In this document: positions 36,998-49,235 of the stretch, piece by piece
How the letters are laid out: each line of letters opens with the position of its first letter
Numbering within the stretch: the stretch's first letter is position 1
NCBI GenBank assembly: GCA_037576215.1
Contig: JBANDB010000005.1
Span: forward strand, 2,418,001-2,482,000
From: Armillaria gallica
Taxonomy: Eukaryota; Basidiomycota; Agaricomycetes; Agaricales; Physalacriaceae
DNA: 64,000 bases
Direction: 5' to 3'
Position numbers and translations under genes: made by a program
Notes under the pieces: model-generated
The model's database searches: none
Seen by the model: the letters and a program-made list of their open reading frames with translations, nothing else
What the model was told of the DNA's origin: nothing

Positions 36998-37390
36998 TAA
37001 TACAGGTCGATGATGACATAATAAGGCGGACTTTGAAATATCCGGCCATTGCCATGGCCTGGCCCATTCCGGCTGAGTTTGAACTTCACCATGCTGCTAT
37101 GGTGCGGCTTCATGCCTGTCCCCTTCCCTTCTTACCCTCTGCTCTGTTCCACTCTCTCCCTCACAGTGTATCATCTCAGGCAAATTTTACATATAATAAG
37201 GATTTTTGGGATCTCTCACAGTACTGTCTATCAATCTTTGATTGAAATTTTTGTTTCTGATTTTCTCTGCAGGTGTCTTTGCCTCTTTCTCACACAAAAT
37301 TGCTACTATTTTCCACCTCTCCATATATCTGTGATGTATGTACCACTATTGATTTTCTAAGATCAGTGCTCATGACTTTCTTTTAATAGG

Positions 37391-40300
37391 TCTTCATCTA
37401 CTCCTACCAGAGAGAATGATCATTTCGATTTTCCAGCTCCAGTTACACCAGAGCAGAATTGTCATGCAGAATGGGAGCAGGATTGTCTTCAGCGCCTTCA
37501 GATGACCTCCCCCTCTATCCGTCGTAAGTGATCACCATGGCCAGGTCCTGATCCTAATATTGAACTTCCACGTTTTAATATACCACCTGAGACCCATATT
37601 TCATCTCAGTTAGATCGTCCACGTGAACATCCTATGCCTGTAGTACCATCTCTGCCTGTTTTTCCCACCAGAGGTAGATATTGTAGACAATTACATAGTG
37701 GAGCTCCTGAAGGGCAGTCATCTGCATTTGATAGTACTTCTGTTCCACAGCTTCCTGCAGGTCCATGAGGCTGTGGATGTGGTGGTGGTCGAGGACATGG
37801 GTGAGGGAGAGCTATTGAAATTCATCCTCCACACACTGAGCCACCACAAAATATTGACCAAGAAACTTCTGCTGAGCATCACCAGCAATCACCATCACCT
37901 ATAAGAGAGTCACCACCTCTGCAGCCACCTTTACCCCTACCACATCAGCATCAACCACCACATGCTATTCCTGTACAACTTTCTCTGGCAAGACGTCCAT
38001 ATGCTGAGGTGTATGCTCAGTATGATATTGGAAGTAGAAATTGCATTTGTGAATATTGTGGAGCATTACATTGGAATGATGAATGACTTAAGCATAAGTC
38101 AAAAGTTACACTGCAATTTGGGATATGCTGTCTACAAGGGCAGGTCAAATTACCTCCTCTTCTTCCTGCTCCTGCCATTCTTCAAAATCTTCTTTGTGGC
38201 AACAATCCATTGTCAAAAGCCTTCTTACAAGATATTAGACAGTATAATGCAGCATTGGCATTTACATCTGTAGCTGTAAAAGTTGATGAGGCAATTACCA
38301 ACTCTTCAGGACCATACTGCTTTCGTGTATCTGGTGAGCTTCATCATCTGATGGGATCTCTGCTGCCTAAGGAAGATGGGAAATTGCCTTATGCACAGCT
38401 GTATATACATGATCCAGCAGAGGCATTGAGTATGCATAATTGCTGCAATCCTAACTTAAATCCTGAAATCATGTCTCAACTACAAGATTTATTGCAGGAT
38501 GTGAATCCATATGTGGCTTTGTATCGTCATGCATATCTCATTATGAAGAACAAGCCCCATGAAGAGTATCCAAATATTGAAGTACGATTGCATGTGGGTG
38601 ATGGTACTGATGGGCAACAGTATAATCTTCCAACAGTAAATGAGTTGGCTGCTATTATTCCTGGAGATGGATCTGAGCCTGTTCAAAATGATCGAGATAT
38701 TGTTTTATGTATGCATGATCATTATCTCAAGCATATTAGCCAATTTCATCCAAGTTATCAATCTCTTCATTATGTTCTTCTTTTTCCACATAGAGAATTG
38801 GGTTGGAATATACATATGCTCCTGGAAGAGACTGAAACAAGTGAACATAGAGAACAGAAAAAGATTACTCAGCATATATATTATGCTTACTGCCTCCATG
38901 ATCATCCAGGAATTGAACCAAATGCACCATTGTATAGAGGAGGACCACTCTACCAACAGTATATTGTGGATGCATGGGCTTCAATTGAACAAAGTAATCT
39001 CAACTGGGTTCAGAACAATCAGAAAACTATCTGTGCAGATCTGTATAAGGGAGTGGTGGATGCAGCTACTAATGCAGATGGATTGCAAGACTCTGGCCAG
39101 CGTATTGTCCTACCATCATCACACACTGGCAGTCCCCGTGCAATGTATCAGCTGTATCAGGATTCTATGGCAATTTGTAGAGCTTTGCAGAAGCCAGATA
39201 TCTTTCTTACAATGACAGCAAACCCACAGTGGCCAGAAATTGTTGAGGCTCTAAAGCATACAGATGGATCAGATCAGAAAGTGGAGGATTGACCTGATAT
39301 TGTGGCCAAGGTTTTCCAGTTAAAGAAGGAGGCTTTACTGGATGAAATCAAGAAGGGTGGAATATTTGGCAAAGTCAGGGCTATGGTGCATACTATTGAA
39401 TTTCAGAAGCATGGACTCCCTCATATGCATCTTCTGATTTTTCTGGATCCTGAAGACAAGATTCGCACACCTACTGATGCTGATTCAGTCTCATGTGCCC
39501 AGATTCCTGACCCTGTTACTCAGCCAGTTCTTTATGAGATTGTTACCAGATGCATGGTCCATGGTCCATGTGATCACCACTGCAAGGGGCCTGATGGTCG
39601 GTGTACAAAGAACTTTCCAAAAGAATTCAACGAGCACACTGAATTCACCAATGATGGATATCCCAATTTGGCACGTCCTAACAATGGTCGTGAGTATGTT
39701 AAAATATGTGGTCAAACCCATACTGTCTATACCAACCGTGATATTGTACCATACAATCCTTATCTTAGTGCAAAATATAACTGTCACATCAATGTGAAGG
39801 TTTGTGTTTCTGTCAAGGCCATCAAATATATCCATAAATACATCTACAAGGGCCATGACAGGACCACATTAGAGGTTCAGGATCATGATGAGATTAAGGA
39901 GTTTCTGGATGCACGCTACATCTCTGCTATTGAATCATGCTGGAGAATCTTTTCATTTCGGCTACATCAGGAGGAGCCAAATGTTGTCCGTCTTCAGGTC
40001 TATCTTCCTGATGAACAGCTTATCACATATGATGAGAATGACAGTCCAGAAGAGGTGTTAGCAGCTGCAGAGGTAAAGACAACTACTCTGTTACAATGGT
40101 TTGATCTCAACAAAAGAGATCCCAGTGCACATCAGTATCTGTATCAAGACATTCCTGCCCACTATACCTGGAACAAGAGCAAGAAACGCTGGAATCCACG
40201 TCAAAGATACACAACTATTGGTGTTATCATTGGCCAGATGTATCAGGCTGCCCCCTCATCTGGCAAGCAGTTCTATCTACGGCTTCTTTTGACTGCTGTT

Positions 40301-42227
40301 GCCGGTGCTCAATCCTTCCAACACTTACACACTATCAACAATGTGGAGTGTGCTACTTTTAAAGAGGCATGCATTGCTATGGGATTGCTGGAAAATAATA
40401 ATGAATGGAGACAATGCTTACAGGAGGCAGCTATTATGCAGTCAGGAGCACAGTTACAATCACTATTTGTGACTCTTCTTCTCTTCTGCCAGCCAGCAAA
40501 GCCAGATGAGCTGTGGGAGGAGTTCAAGGAGAACATTTGTGATGATTTGGCACATAAGCTTCGCCAACGTGATGTTCCAAATCCAACAGATGCTCAGCTC
40601 TATGATTTTGGTCTCCATCTTATCAATAAGCTTCTTCAATCTCATGGTCATCGTCTCTCTGAGTGGACCCAGATGCCAGCCTCTACTATGGACTGGGCTG
40701 CTTATGAAGATAACCCTCTTCTAGCTGCACAGCTGGCTTATGATATCCCATCTCTGCAGCAATTAGTTGCAAATGATCTTCAAACATTCAATGAAGAGCA
40801 AAAGACTGTTTATAATACTGTGTTTGACTCTGCTATGAATGAACGAGAGAAATTGGTATTTCTGCATAGTGCTGGAGGTGGTGGAAAGACTTTTGTATGC
40901 AATACTATTGCTGCTGCTGTTCGTGCTGAAGGAAAGATTGCATTGACCTGTGCCTTCTCCAGTATATCAGCAATTCTCTTAGTTGGAGGGCGTACCAGCC
41001 ACAGCACTTTCAAAATTCCAATTCCCTCACGTGATGATACAACATGCAGCATTTGCAGAGGCACTCACTTAGCTGAACTTCTTTGTTGAACCTCTCTCAT
41101 CATTTGGGATGAGGTTCCTATGCAGAACCGACATGATATTGAGACAGTTGATCGTACTCTTCGTGATATCTGCAATAAGGATGCTTCTTTTGGTGGAAAA
41201 ACTGTACTTTTTGGTGGTATGTGTGTTTATTCTGAGTTACTATAGGTTGTCATTTCTGATTATTTATTTTAGGAGACTTTCGTCAGACATTGCCAGTTGT
41301 ATCACGAGGATCATGGGAGCAGATTGTTGCAGCTTCATTTCGCCATTCACCTTTATGGCCTCACATTGAAGTTATTCATTTAAAGGAAAACATGCGCCTG
41401 GATCAGACTCCTGAAAATGTAGAGTTTGCCCGTTGGCTACTTACTGTTGGTGCAGGTGAAGGACTTACCGATGATTGTATTATCACTCTTCCTGCTTCTA
41501 TGCATCTGGCCAACAATTCACTCTCTGAACTCATTCAATATATCTATCCAAACATTCAAGCTGGCCACTTCCAAGACCGTTTTTTTTAGAATGAACAATT
41601 CTCTCTGGATGCAATGATGATGTTGATGAAATCAATCAACAGGTTCTGGATATGTTTCCAGGACAAGAGACAGTTTATTGGAGTACAGACAAAACAATAG
41701 AGGAAGAGTTGGATGATGCTGCTACTCTTTATCCAGTGGAGTTTCTGCAAAGTTTCAATGCCTCTGGATTGCCACGTGCAAAGCTGGCTCTCAAAGTTGG
41801 ATGTCCTCTTATGCTTCTCCGCAATCTGGATCCAGCAAATGGCCTATGCAATGGGACACGGATGATTCTCACACATTTCCGTCCCCATGTATTGGAATGT
41901 TGTCTTCTCAGTGGTAACAATGCAGGCAAGACTGTTTTCATCCCACACATTACAATCAATGCAGATACAGCTGAACTTCCTATTGCATTTTCATGTCGCC
42001 AATTTCCAGTCAGGTTGGCTTTTGCAATGACAATCAACAAGTCTCAAGGACAGTCAGTTACTTATGTTGGATTAGATTTACATACTCCTGTTTTTTCTCA
42101 TGGACAACTGTATGTAGCACTTAGCCATTGCACTTCTGGACAACGGATTCGAGTTCTCTTTCCAGATACAGAAAAAGGTACAAATACTTTGAATATTGTA
42201 TACCCTGAGGCTCTATTACATTTATAA
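37391..42227 (+). pseudogene. Helitron Rep-helicase pseudogene
   Basis: One continuous frame from 37391 through 41216, an intron at 41217-41272, then on to 42227. Order: proline-rich N terminus; zinc finger CEYCGALHWNDE near 38055; Helitron N-terminal domain from 38210; Rep HUH motif HGLPHMHLLIFLD near 39410; tyrosines in YIHKYIYKG near 39825; helicase P-loop SAGGGGKT near 40869; Walker B IIWDE near 41100; GDFRQTLPVV near 41273; TINKSQGQSVTYVGLDL and YVALSH near 42030-42125. Seven in-frame TGA codons (37529, 37766, 37802, 38084, 39290, 41087, 41592) and one missing T in the run at 41580-41587 kill it. No TAA or TAG interrupts the frame before that shift. Helitrons move by rolling-circle replication. 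Family assignment is firm; a source element elsewhere in the genome is likely. Confidence 0.93.
41217..41272 (+). other. Intron in the Helitron gene
   Basis: 56 bp, donor GTATGTGTG, acceptor TATTTTAG. Removing it joins VLFGG to DFRQTLP in frame, which restores helicase motif III. Confidence 0.8.
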
Positions 42228-42319
42228 TACATATTTGTTTCTGAACTAACAACTGACACTCCCAAGTAATAAGCCAGGTTTGGGGTGGGCCCCAACAAGC
42301 TGAAGTCCTGTGTCATAGT

Positions 42320-42535
42320 CAGGTTGCCAGGACCCAAGGTACGAGGGTCTGGCAATCGTGACGAAAACATGGGGCATAGGCTTGTCAGCATGAATTTTGG
42401 CAGGGGTTGCCAGTGGCCACTAAATTAGGCAGAATGACATCATAAAGGTCACATGGAAGTAAGTAAATCCAGTGCCAATGCATGGAAATATTTAATCAAC
42501 CCCATGTGTTTTTCTGACATCCTGGCAACCCCTTG
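42320..42535. repeat. Hairpin and short inverted-repeat element after the Helitron
   Basis: TTGCCAGGACCC and GGGTCTGGCAA (about 42324-42356) can form a strong hairpin just after the helicase gene, as expected near a Helitron 3-prime end, but no CTRR terminus follows clearly. A second pair, CAGGGGTTGCCAG at 42401 and CTGGCAACCCCTTG at 42522, brackets about 135 bp and matches the end of the 631-bp element at 31.6 kb. Confidence 0.5.
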
Positions 42536-42559
42536 TAATTGGAAGGTAATAGACCAAAC

Positions 42560-44830
42560 TCATGTAAAGTCACATAATAAGCCATGGTTGCATTTTCCAT
42601 CCCATTCATTCTGCAGTACTTGATGTTCTTGATGTAGCAAGCATGCTAGCTTCCATGTATAGGGCTGAACAATTTTGCTTTATCAAAAGGTTCTTGGCAG
42701 TAGTCAGTGGTGGCTAGGAAGTGAAGGACAGAGGGCTAGCAGGATGACTTCAACATTCTTGTACCCTGATGAGGGTTCACCACCTACATCATGCGAAAGG
42801 AGGACAGGAATATATGTGAGAGAGACTCATGCTTCTTGATATTATCCATTATGAACTGCAGAGAAGATTGCTATCAATACAAGGTCAACAGAATGAAGAT
42901 CATGAACATACTGGAGTTGCAGCACAATGTTCTTCCCAAGCTCTCCCCCAGGTCCATCCTCCAAAGTTGTCTTTGGTGGCACATCATTCAGACTCCAAGA
43001 GTTGTCCAAGTTGAAGCAGTGTCACTGTTGAGATATACAGATTCAGGACCACCTCAGGCTAGCCAGAAGGGTCTGGATTCTGTGGCAATGGTAGCAGAAT
43101 GAGGTCTGTGACTGTGAACCTTCTGCCCACTGTCCACAGAGATTTGTTTGCAGTATGAACGTTCACCCCTGGGCTGGAATTGGTGAGTACAGAGGATGAT
43201 ATGAGCACATTGGACAAAGTGGACCATAAGTAGGCACATTGGAAAATGAGAATGGAATTGCAACAACTAGTAGCATGGTAATTGCTGACCATCTCCATTT
43301 TGTGGGCCACCAAACCTTGCAGGCATCCATTGTAGCATTAGAACTAGTAGTCCCCTAGTGAATATCATAAATGATGACCTCTTCTCTCTACCAGATGTGT
43401 AATCAAGGAGAAGCAAGTTCCTTCCTTCCTGGGAGGGTTCAAAACAGATGTACTCCACCGGCCCATCTCCCATCTCCGGTATTGAAATTGACTTTGGACT
43501 AGGGATCTCCACATCAATGGTGATGGCAATGGCGACTTCATGTAGACTCAGAGGAAAACTTTTGGCTGATGAATGGAATAAGGAATGGTGTTGCAACTCT
43601 AGCTTGGACCTCTGACATGCATATAGAAATAGATGATAAGAAATGATCATATGTCTTGCTTGTATACACCATACAAAGCAGATTCAAAGTGAAAAGCAGA
43701 GTAGTGAACCTTTTAAGGTGTCAATATTCCTGCTGTTGAGTTATGTTATATTGTGCAGCTACCACCATCTGCAGGCTAATCTAGAAGGAAGTACATGGTC
43801 TCAAGTAGTCAGGATTGTGTGCATCGTGGTTGTAGGTGAAGGTGAACCAAAGACTGGGGAGAGAAGCAGAGAAGGAAGATGCAGAGATGGGCATGATGGG
43901 GGCTCCACCAACCTTGCTGACTAACAAGAGTTGTTCAAGGCTGAAGGATTTCTTCTCCTCTCGACGAACAAACTGCAGATAACAGTAGTGTCAATATGAA
44001 TTCAATGTTCAAGATGACGATGGCAGACATACCCTGGTGTCATCCATAATATGCTGGATGGTGATGTGCTACCTTGCCTGCGACTCTCACAGTCACCGAA
44101 ACGTCATTCCTTTCCTTCACTGACTTCTGGTGATTGGTATGATAGCGATTTTCATAGTCATGGTCCATTGAGAAAAAGGCAACAATCTGTAAACCAGATG
44201 GATCCTGTATTTATTCTACCATGTCTTCCATTTTCAGCTGCTTTGTCGCATATGGCCTAGTGCAAAACACTGAGAGCCATAAACATACACCAAAGGGAGG
44301 TGTTGGAATGAAGATGACTGATGGCTAGTACATCTAGTAGAAGGCTGGTCATTTATGGTGCATGGATTTTATGTAAACATATGCAAGAACCAGAGGACAA
44401 AGAGATGGTGTGAATGACAGAGGATGCATGAAAAAGGATAACAAAGGTTTGGTGGACAACTCAAGCTTTTTGGTGACCATCAGTACAAGTTCAGCACTGG
44501 CTGGGTATGGATGGTAGACTTACATTGAACCAAGAGAACTGCCTGTGACTAGCAGCTCTGAAAATGAACATGGACACACTCTTCTCTTCAGCTTTCCACC
44601 TACATGATGCCAAATCCTATACCTTCCTTCTCCTATTGTGTTGATGGGGAGCCACTACCCTTGGAGGACTCTCTGCACCCTGAAATTTGCCATAACATTG
44701 ATGAGGGAAGGGGTTTCTCATGTAAGCTTTTGCTAGGTGAACAGGAAATGGATGACTTTTGTAGTCCTCAATGATGGAGGGAGACAGAAGGGGAGTGGCG
44801 ATTGGAGGAGAGCATATAAAGTGACTTTTT
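42560..44830 (-). pseudogene. P-type copy, CpG-depleted (P4)
   Basis: Minus-strand relative of 16560-17900, with CpG lost. Reads EIPSPKSISIPEMGDGPVEY and ICFEPSQEGRNLLLLDY in one 127-codon open frame (43650-43267), matching the EIPSPRLLSIREVG block at 12975. It retains the intron-like boundaries near 44030-43976 and near 42935, and a block reading NIKYCRMNGMENATMAYY near 42630-42580. At 44620-44830 the peptide and DNA match 17730-17900 but the frame is broken. Too decayed to be functional. Confidence 0.5.
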
Positions 44831-46449
44831 CGGCTAACTTTTCATCACTTATTTGAACTTTTTCACTTATTCTCCTGCCCAATTTGGCATGTCACTTCAT
44901 TCATTTGCTCTCACTTGACACTTGCTTGATACTATGATACTCTCTTCTTTATTGCTCACCAGCCCTACATGTACTATCAGATAGTGGTGGTATGTCTTAA
45001 ATTTGTTTGCCTGTACTGTCACACCATACTTTTTTTCTACTGTAGCTGGCCTAACATACTATGCTTGTTCATTCATTTGAAATCTGCATACTCCATTCAG
45101 TCAGAAATACCTTGCAGGGGATGTTGATGAACCATATGTGACATAGACAAGTAATGGATATGCCAGGAATCACTATTCTATATCCTGATACAAGTATGAT
45201 ACATACCATCACCCTGCAGGACCTATAGGCATCTCCCTAGCTTGCTCACTCATTCATAGAAGGATTCCCTCTGTTGAGGAGTCTTTTGGCTACTTCATCT
45301 ATTGTACCATTTGATACCATTCAATACCATCTTGATTAGCTGGCTTCATCAATGCTTCATACTGGATACATGCGAGCATGACTCACAGTGACACAGCATC
45401 TAGGTTTTGAAATTTCAATAGCTATAGCATCTCTAGTGACTCCTCAGGTGAGCTCATGAGATGCTCTCTCATCAAGTGAAATCAGGTATGAAACTTGGTT
45501 CACTTTCCTTGCATCTCACTTACATCTACCAGGTGAAGTGCAGTTAGAGTCACTTCACTTAAACAGTGGGAGAGTGTCACTTGGGGGTTGTTGGGGCCCA
45601 AATTGCACAAATGAGACTATATGTACAAATAATTTAGTCTATGAAGAAGAATTATCATGGTGTTAGATATGTACCTTGTGTACTAGCATTCATGACTGCA
45701 CTAGGAGTAGCCTGGGGGTACTGGTAGGTAAGCTGTATTTCTGTGCACTGGTGGTATTGCTAGGCCACCCTGAGGAATGATATATAATCTGAGGATATGA
45801 TATGGTGGAGGAATGCATGACAGGTATAATTGTTGCTGATGGAGCAAATCCAGGTGCCAATTGAGTCTAAGCCTCCTGATTGCATCAAACATGTCTTAAA
45901 GATGTGTCTGCAAAGCCTGGACTGTGTAGAATGCTCAGACCCTTGAGGAAGTTGAGTAGGTTGTTGTGCAATTCTAGCCTGGTAAGTCCAGCTTTATTAT
46001 ATACTCATACTATGAGTTCCAGTTGAGCTCAGAGCAATCAATGAATGCAGGTACTTAGGCCAATCATAATGCAGGTCATAATTTCAGTGACAATCAGAGA
46101 ACTCATCAGATAGACAACAAAAGAATCCAAGGGTATCAGTGGAGAGAGAGAGAGCTGGTTTACATGGCCAAAGTTCTCCTCACCTAATTTGGTTCTGCTT
46201 TCACACTAAATCATTTGGTTAAGTTAAGTGATTATTTTGCCTAAAAAGTGAAATTGTTAACTGCCTGATTAGAGTTTTGAATTGACCTCTCCACTGTCTG
46301 ACTGCAAGCATACAAAGCCTGGAAGTGTTCCTCATCTAGACACACATGCAAACAAAAGCTCTTCCAAGCCTTATTTGTTTTCTCGATGCAGCAGTTCATG
46401 ACACTTAGACTTCAAGGTTCACATGGCCTTACAAGTGGAGAGAGAATTG
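44831..46449. other. AT-rich DNA without a recognised gene
   Basis: CpG-poor. A GA microsatellite (GAGAGAGAGAGAG) sits at 46143. A 63-codon minus frame at 45892-45701 is proline- and tyrosine-rich but matches nothing I know. Confidence 0.4.
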
Positions 46450-49235
46450 ACCATGCTATCATCATCCTGAAGTATGTTTGCCATTCTTATCTCACTGAAC
46501 TCTTTTATTGACATTACTTGCATTCACTGACAGCTGCTATGTCCACACTGCCAAAACTTTCCATGATGAATATCTAATACAGTTCATAATGATATGTCAT
46601 CATCTTCATTGAGAAGAAGAAGCTTGAATCCTTCACTCCTTTGACATGTCCTTGTTTGTTGACACTGGCAGCTATTCATCTCATTGTCCCTCGTTCTCTT
46701 CATCTACATTGCCAAAATATACTTTCCAAGGCAATCTTGCTATCAAACAATACTGTGTTCACTGTTCTCTCTGCTACACCACTACACCAGTCCAACTCTT
46801 CCAACTATGATGCTTATCTTCCCAAGCAAACATTGAACAATAATGTTATTTCCCCCAACAATATGCTTCCTTGACCTTTGCTATTCTCTTTATACAATGA
46901 GAACTTCAAGCTTCAATCACCTTCTTGCAAGCTTCCACTTTCCCTGTATTATTCAATTTATTTCAAGATGGCTACTGCATCATTCCCTGCACAAGATGCC
47001 TGAGCCTACAACCCTTCTACATTTTCAACCCAGCTGAATCAGACTGGCAAAGTGTCCACCAAGCTCAGTTATATTACCTGTAATGGAACCATGCTGAGCA
47101 CCTGGATATCCTCATTGATAATGTGTGCATATAACAGTGAATGCAGATGTCTTGCAACCACTCACAGTGGTTCTACATGCAAACTCTCTTCCATGATGTT
47201 GTCACACCTGCAGTGTGTCTAAAGGTGTAATTTGCAAATTACCATACCTTACATGATAACAATGTGGAAGCATAGTGAGCAGGCTGGCAGTGCAAGTGGC
47301 ATGTGAAGCAAGGTCACAGAGAACGAAAGCTCTATGATAGAAAAAGAAGCAGTGGAATTAAAACATAAAGACTTCATTGTGCACTGTACCTTATGGGCAG
47401 GCATGACTATAAGGCTGAAGAAGTGAGCTTGCTTGCTAAGCAATCCATCTTGCAATAGAGATTTGAGCCTCAGTGGGATATGCTTGTATGTGGGCTGAGA
47501 CTAATTTAGATAACTATGCATCTGTAATCTATGACACATGGTCCCTGGAGATCTGGAGAAATAATATCACGTGCGAGGGTAATCAAGAGAACCCTGGGCA
47601 TAGCCTAGAAACTGATTTCGGCTAATAGAAATAGCGAGCAGGCTTAAAACCCAAAGCATTCCTTGGTTACCGAGTCTAGAATATGATGCTGTCACCTTCA
47701 GAGCAGACCCGAAAGCTGAGTACAAAGCGTGATCAGTGATCGAGAATTAAGCAGCTATTGAGTACAAGTTTGCAAGCTACTCTGCTGCTAGGGTGAGCGA
47801 CATCGACATTGCTTAACCCTTTGAAGATATTAAAAAGAGGACCAAGTGGCACCCTGCCAAGAGTGTCACACCAATTCAGACAAAGAGTTATCAGCCGACA
47901 AAGAATTAACTTACTAAAGAACCGTTTGTAATAACCAGCTGCCCATAGTATAAGTAGAGTAGATTTTCATGTATTAAAGCAAGCTACCTACCCCACACAT
48001 ATAGCAATATAGTTTCAGGTTGAATCTGGACTTGTCGTGACACATAAGAGTTAGTAACTTCGAGTCTCAGCTGTAATGCAAGTTTAGTGGGCTCACAGAG
48101 AAATAGAATGAGAGAAACATTTTGGATACAAACTTCAGTTTACTTGAGATAACAGAGAGATTTGGAAGCAGTGACACTGTGCCCATCTTGAGAGTTTACT
48201 GGATAACATCTGAGAGAAAGTGTGTGTGCCAGCCTCTGTGTAGGTCTTGAGTAGTTTGCAAGGGAATCAGCCAGATTGAGCTGTTCTAGCAGTTGCATGA
48301 AGTGTGACAGGTGTGCACAGTTGGACCTTGCAGCACCATTGTTAGGGTGAGCACACTGTGTGTGAGAACTTGTGGGGACAGTTTTTGAGAGTATTTGTGA
48401 CTTGATTGGAAGTGCCAAGGGCCTCTAATTGTGATGAGTTTGGGAGTCAGGAGTAGCAACTAAGAGAAAGGCAGCATCATGCACAGATCAGATCTAGTGG
48501 TGAGCTATACTTAGCGAGCTCACTGACCAAACTTGGTCAATTTGCAGATCTGCGTATCTGTGTGTTCTGGCTATTGAAATATCCTTTGCCTTGAGAGTTG
48601 CATGGTTCACCATACTCTCTTGTAAAAAGCTTCAAGGAAATAGAGAATTTGAGAATGGCTTGAGAATTATATATTGCTACATGCTTTGTTCTAGCAAGCT
48701 CGCTGAGATATATTGAGATACTGTCAACACGCAATTAGAATTAAATTTATTGCTCTCCTCTACACTCAGAGAGATTGTGTGTGTGTGTTTAGTGGGATTG
48801 GGTATAGGTTTAGTGTGTTCATGCTAGGCCATGCTTAGTTTCACTAGTGCCTGTCACCAGCCTCGTCAACGTCTCACTAGTTAAAAAATTAATGACATTA
48901 ACACATGATGTGTCAAGCCCTGGCTTTATGCTAAGGTGATAAATCTTAGTCCGAGACCAAGTACCAACATACCAACTGTATCAGATGACAGCGACATGAG
49001 TGGAATGGTGTGTTTTAGAAGAGAACATGCTTGGGATGGTGAGTACCTTCCCCTCTCCATTTAGCTTTCAATTATACTCATTCTCTCTAAATAGTACCTT
49101 GTCTCTTTTACCCTCAAGCTCAAGCACATTCTTCACAGAAGGTGAAGAAACCTGAGTGTATTGCAGATCTACTCCATCAATTTGGATGCCTACATACAGA
49201 TTCAATTGGACTTAAAACAACATCTTGAAGTGGAA
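46450..49235 (+). pseudogene. Q-type copy, CpG-depleted and split by an LTR (Q4)
   Basis: 46.6-47.19 kb and 48.87-49.23 kb align to 27.17-28.12 kb with very high identity. The family intron is visible near 46475-46534 (GTATGTTTGCC...TTGAC). A 1669-bp solo LTR interrupts the copy at a point where the other copy is continuous. Blocks FIEKKK, TLLHFQPS and DSDMSGMVCF-like remnants are recognisable but in broken frames. Confidence 0.55.
47200..48868. mobile_element. Solo LTR inserted in a P/Q family copy (E)
   Basis: Begins TGTCACACC and ends CCTCGTCA. Flanked by ATGT (47196-47199) and ACGT (48869-48872), a 4-bp target duplication if one CG has decayed to TG. The uninterrupted paralogue at 27.79 kb gives the empty site. 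TATAAGTAGAG lies at 47948. No internal coding region remains, so it is a solo LTR. It is not obviously related in sequence to the D LTRs. Confidence 0.75.

Noticed and set aside
38640..39215. A 191-codon second frame inside the Helitron gene
   Set aside because: Shadow of the Helitron N-terminal domain; hydrophobic low-complexity content and no motifs.
37391..42227. TGA read as an amino acid (stop-codon reassignment)
   Set aside because: Normal genes here use TGA-free frames, a homopolymer frameshift also breaks the Helitron, and CpG decay explains all TGA sites.
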